A DNA stretch of 25,487 nt from Acidobacteriaceae bacterium (GTDB lineage: Bacteria; Acidobacteriota; Terriglobia; Terriglobales; Acidobacteriaceae), in NCBI GenBank assembly GCA_003140785.1, contig PLKY01000357.1, positions 561 through 26,047 of the forward strand, given 5' to 3'. The position numbers and the translations under genes were made by a program. Below the pieces are notes generated by a model. The model made no database searches and had not been told where the DNA came from. It worked only from the letters and a program-made list of their open reading frames with translations. Below, one piece after another: positions 23,939 to 25,487 of the stretch; position 1 is the first letter of the stretch, and each line of letters begins with the position of its first letter.

Positions 23939-25487
23939 CCGAGCCACATCGCGAGATCTCAGGATCTTCCGAGCCAAAGCAACGGCGGTTAGGCAGGCGC
24001 ATGCTCTTGGTCGGAGGCGGCATCGCTGCAATTCTTGTTGCGAGTGTCGTCGGTCTGATTCTCTGGGCTGGTTCGGCGAGCTTTGAGAACTTGGTCCGCA
24101 AGCGCCTTGTTGCGAAAATCGAGGCTGCGACCGGCGGGCGGGTCGAAATTGCCTCGTTCCATTGGCATCTGTTTGGCCTCGATGCGGAAGCGACGGGCCT
24201 CGTAATTCATGGCCGTGAGGCTTTGACTGAAGCGCCTTACGCGCGAGCAGGCCGCGTGCATGTGGGGATCAGCGTGCTCGGCTTCTTCAGCCCGCGCATT
24301 CTCCTCCGCAACCTCGAAATTACCCAACCCGCTTTCCACTTGATCGTCTATCCCGATGGCTCAACCAATCAGCCACGGCCAGCGAAGCCGTCGAAATCGA
24401 GTAAGTCTGGCATCGATACGTTTTTCGACTTCAAGGCAGATCACCTCGCGTTGGAGCAGGGCGTCCTGGACTACGAGGACCGAGAAGCAGACTTTGACTT
24501 TCAGAATCGCCTCATACGGCTCGACTTTGCCGCGAAGGATGTTTCCGTGCTGGTCTCGTATGTTCGCCCAAACGGCACGAATCCAGAAAGTTACCGGATC
24601 GTGGCCGGAGCGCGCGACATTGACGTCACCCGAGGAGATGCTGCGCATCCTGGGTCGCAGATTGCGGAAGGATTCGCCCAAGCAACACTCGATTTAACCC
24701 GTAATGCTGCTTATCTTCGTTCTTTGCGGCTCACCTCACACAGCAAGGATGCAGGTGAGCGCACGCTCGAAGTTTCCGGTTCACTCATCGACTTTGCCCG
24801 CCCCCGCTGGCAAGCGACTGCACGGGGCGATCTTGATATGCGCCTGCTCGATCCGACCACGGGCTACCCGAACTCGCCCGAAGGTCTGGCTCACGTCGAA
24901 TTGGTTGCAGAAGGACATGACGGACAGTTCCGTATCGACGGACCCATCCACGTTGATGGAGGTTCTTACATCGCGCCCGGTGTGAGCGCCCACGGTGTCG
25001 TTTTGGATGCGCACGTTCACGCCGATCCGGAGCAACTGCGAATTACTTCGATCGTGGCGCGCCTCCAGCAAGGCGGGCAATTGGAAGGATCGATCGTATT
25101 GGATCATTGGCTTCCGGTGATACCAGGCAGCCCTGTTCTGGAAGCTGCTGCAACAACAGCGCCGGTCAAACGGTGGCTGTTTAGCCAAAAGCAGCAGCCC
25201 GTTCCCAAGCCAATCCCTAAACCGCTTCATCCCGCACCTGTTTCCGTCCCGGTGAACGGCAAAGTAATTGCGCAATTCAAGAACGTCCCGCTAGACGGCG
25301 TGCTTGACATTGTCGGACCGGGACCTTTTCAGCGGCTTGGCATCGACGCCCGGCTGAATGGTCCGGCGACTGCAACCTGGACGAATGGCGATACGGGGAC
25401 CGTGGCCGTCGATGCCAAGTTAAGTATGAGTCCTTCGCAGATCGCTCCCGCCCGAGAGGCGCCAGCGACAGGTTTGATTGACGGCAC
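23935..25487 (+). CDS. TamB/AsmA-like protein, N-terminal part
   Basis: The frame is open from ATG 23935 to the window edge, 517 codons; the C-terminus is missing. A basic, Ser-rich cytoplasmic leader is followed by one membrane anchor (about 24-46, MLLVGGGIAAILVASVVGLILWAG). Next comes an AsmA/TamB-type region: FENLVRKRLVAKIEAATGGRVEIASFHWHLFGLDAEATGLVIHG, ARAGRVHVGISVLGFFSPRILLRNLEITQPAFHLIVYPDGS. The remainder is beta-rich, as in bridge-like lipid-transfer and assembly proteins. Family members link inner and outer membranes, and TamB works with Omp85 partners. The ATG overlaps the SurA-like TGA as ATGA. The position directly after a BamA-like and a SurA-like gene supports a role in outer-membrane assembly. 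Whether it is TamB or an AsmA relative cannot be settled without its C-terminus. Confidence 0.8.
   Translation, partial: MTEPHREISGSSEPKQRRLGRRMLLVGGGIAAILVASVVGLILWAGSASFENLVRKRLVAKIEAATGGRVEIASFHWHLFGLDAEATGLVIHGREALTEAPYARAGRVHVGISVLGFFSPRILLRNLEITQPAFHLIVYPDGSTNQPRPAKPSKSSKSGIDTFFDFKADHLALEQGVLDYEDREADFDFQNRLIRLDFAAKDVSVLVSYVRPNGTNPESYRIVAGARDIDVTRGDAAHPGSQIAEGFAQATLDLTRNAAYLRSLRLTSHSKDAGERTLEVSGSLIDFARPRWQATARGDLDMRLLDPTTGYPNSPEGLAHVELVAEGHDGQFRIDGPIHVDGGSYIAPGVSAHGVVLDAHVHADPEQLRITSIVARLQQGGQLEGSIVLDHWLPVIPGSPVLEAAATTAPVKRWLFSQKQQPVPKPIPKPLHPAPVSVPVNGKVIAQFKNVPLDGVLDIVGPGPFQRLGIDARLNGPATATWTNGDTGTVAVDAKLSMSPSQIAPAREAPATGLIDG

Overview
The window looks like a chromosomal segment of a GC-rich Gram-negative bacterium, most likely an acidobacterium (Acidobacteriota, Terriglobia-like). 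The grounds are the VWFA-related secreted protein typical of that phylum, a very long LptC/OstA-type protein, an internally repeated HAMP sensor protein, two-subunit glycyl-tRNA synthetase, and a full outer-membrane biogenesis set. No rRNA, tRNA, CRISPR array, prophage or transposase gene was seen. The content is mostly core chromosome.

Layout. Positions 1-1372 (minus) hold the N-terminal part of a tandem-HAMP signalling protein that runs off the window. Positions 1602-6750 (minus) form the LPS-export/sigma-54 block: long lptC-like gene, then lptB, then rpoN. Upstream of the lptC-like gene lies a 267-bp element (6739-7005) built of nested inverted repeats. It places that gene's Shine-Dalgarno sequence and start codon inside a 31-bp stem. 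Positions 7005-7616 (minus) are an unrecognised gene, divergent from a DUF1801/OmdA-type gene (7777-8415, plus). Positions 8440-12693 (minus) read ferredoxin, terminator, recO, glyQ, glyS. Positions 12877-14066 (minus) are an Hfq-like gene overlapping an inositol monophosphatase gene. Positions 14135-15839 (minus) are a moaD-moaE fusion overlapping a secreted VWA-domain gene. Then come the lon terminator and lon (16017-18440, minus), and an ECF sigma/anti-sigma pair (18800-19722, minus). Divergently, 19923-25487 (plus) carries a BamA-like Omp85 protein with about seven POTRA units, a short SurA-like chaperone and the start of a TamB/AsmA-like gene, all overlapping by 1-4 nt.

How it fits together. 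Both flanks concern the cell envelope: LPS export (LptC/LptB) and beta-barrel protein assembly (BamA/SurA-like/TamB-like). Between them sit regulators and housekeeping genes: sigma-54, an ECF sigma with a zinc anti-sigma, Hfq-like protein, Lon, GlyRS, RecO and molybdopterin synthase. The ECF pair lies between bamA and lon, and the lon leader carries a GGGAAC-N16-CGTA motif of ECF type. This suggests an envelope-stress circuit feeding lon. The most unusual signals are the three-way-junction inverted-repeat element before the lptC-like gene, this ECF-type motif, the MoaD-MoaE fusion with an internal Gly-Gly, and the seven-POTRA/SurA-like/TamB overlap operon.
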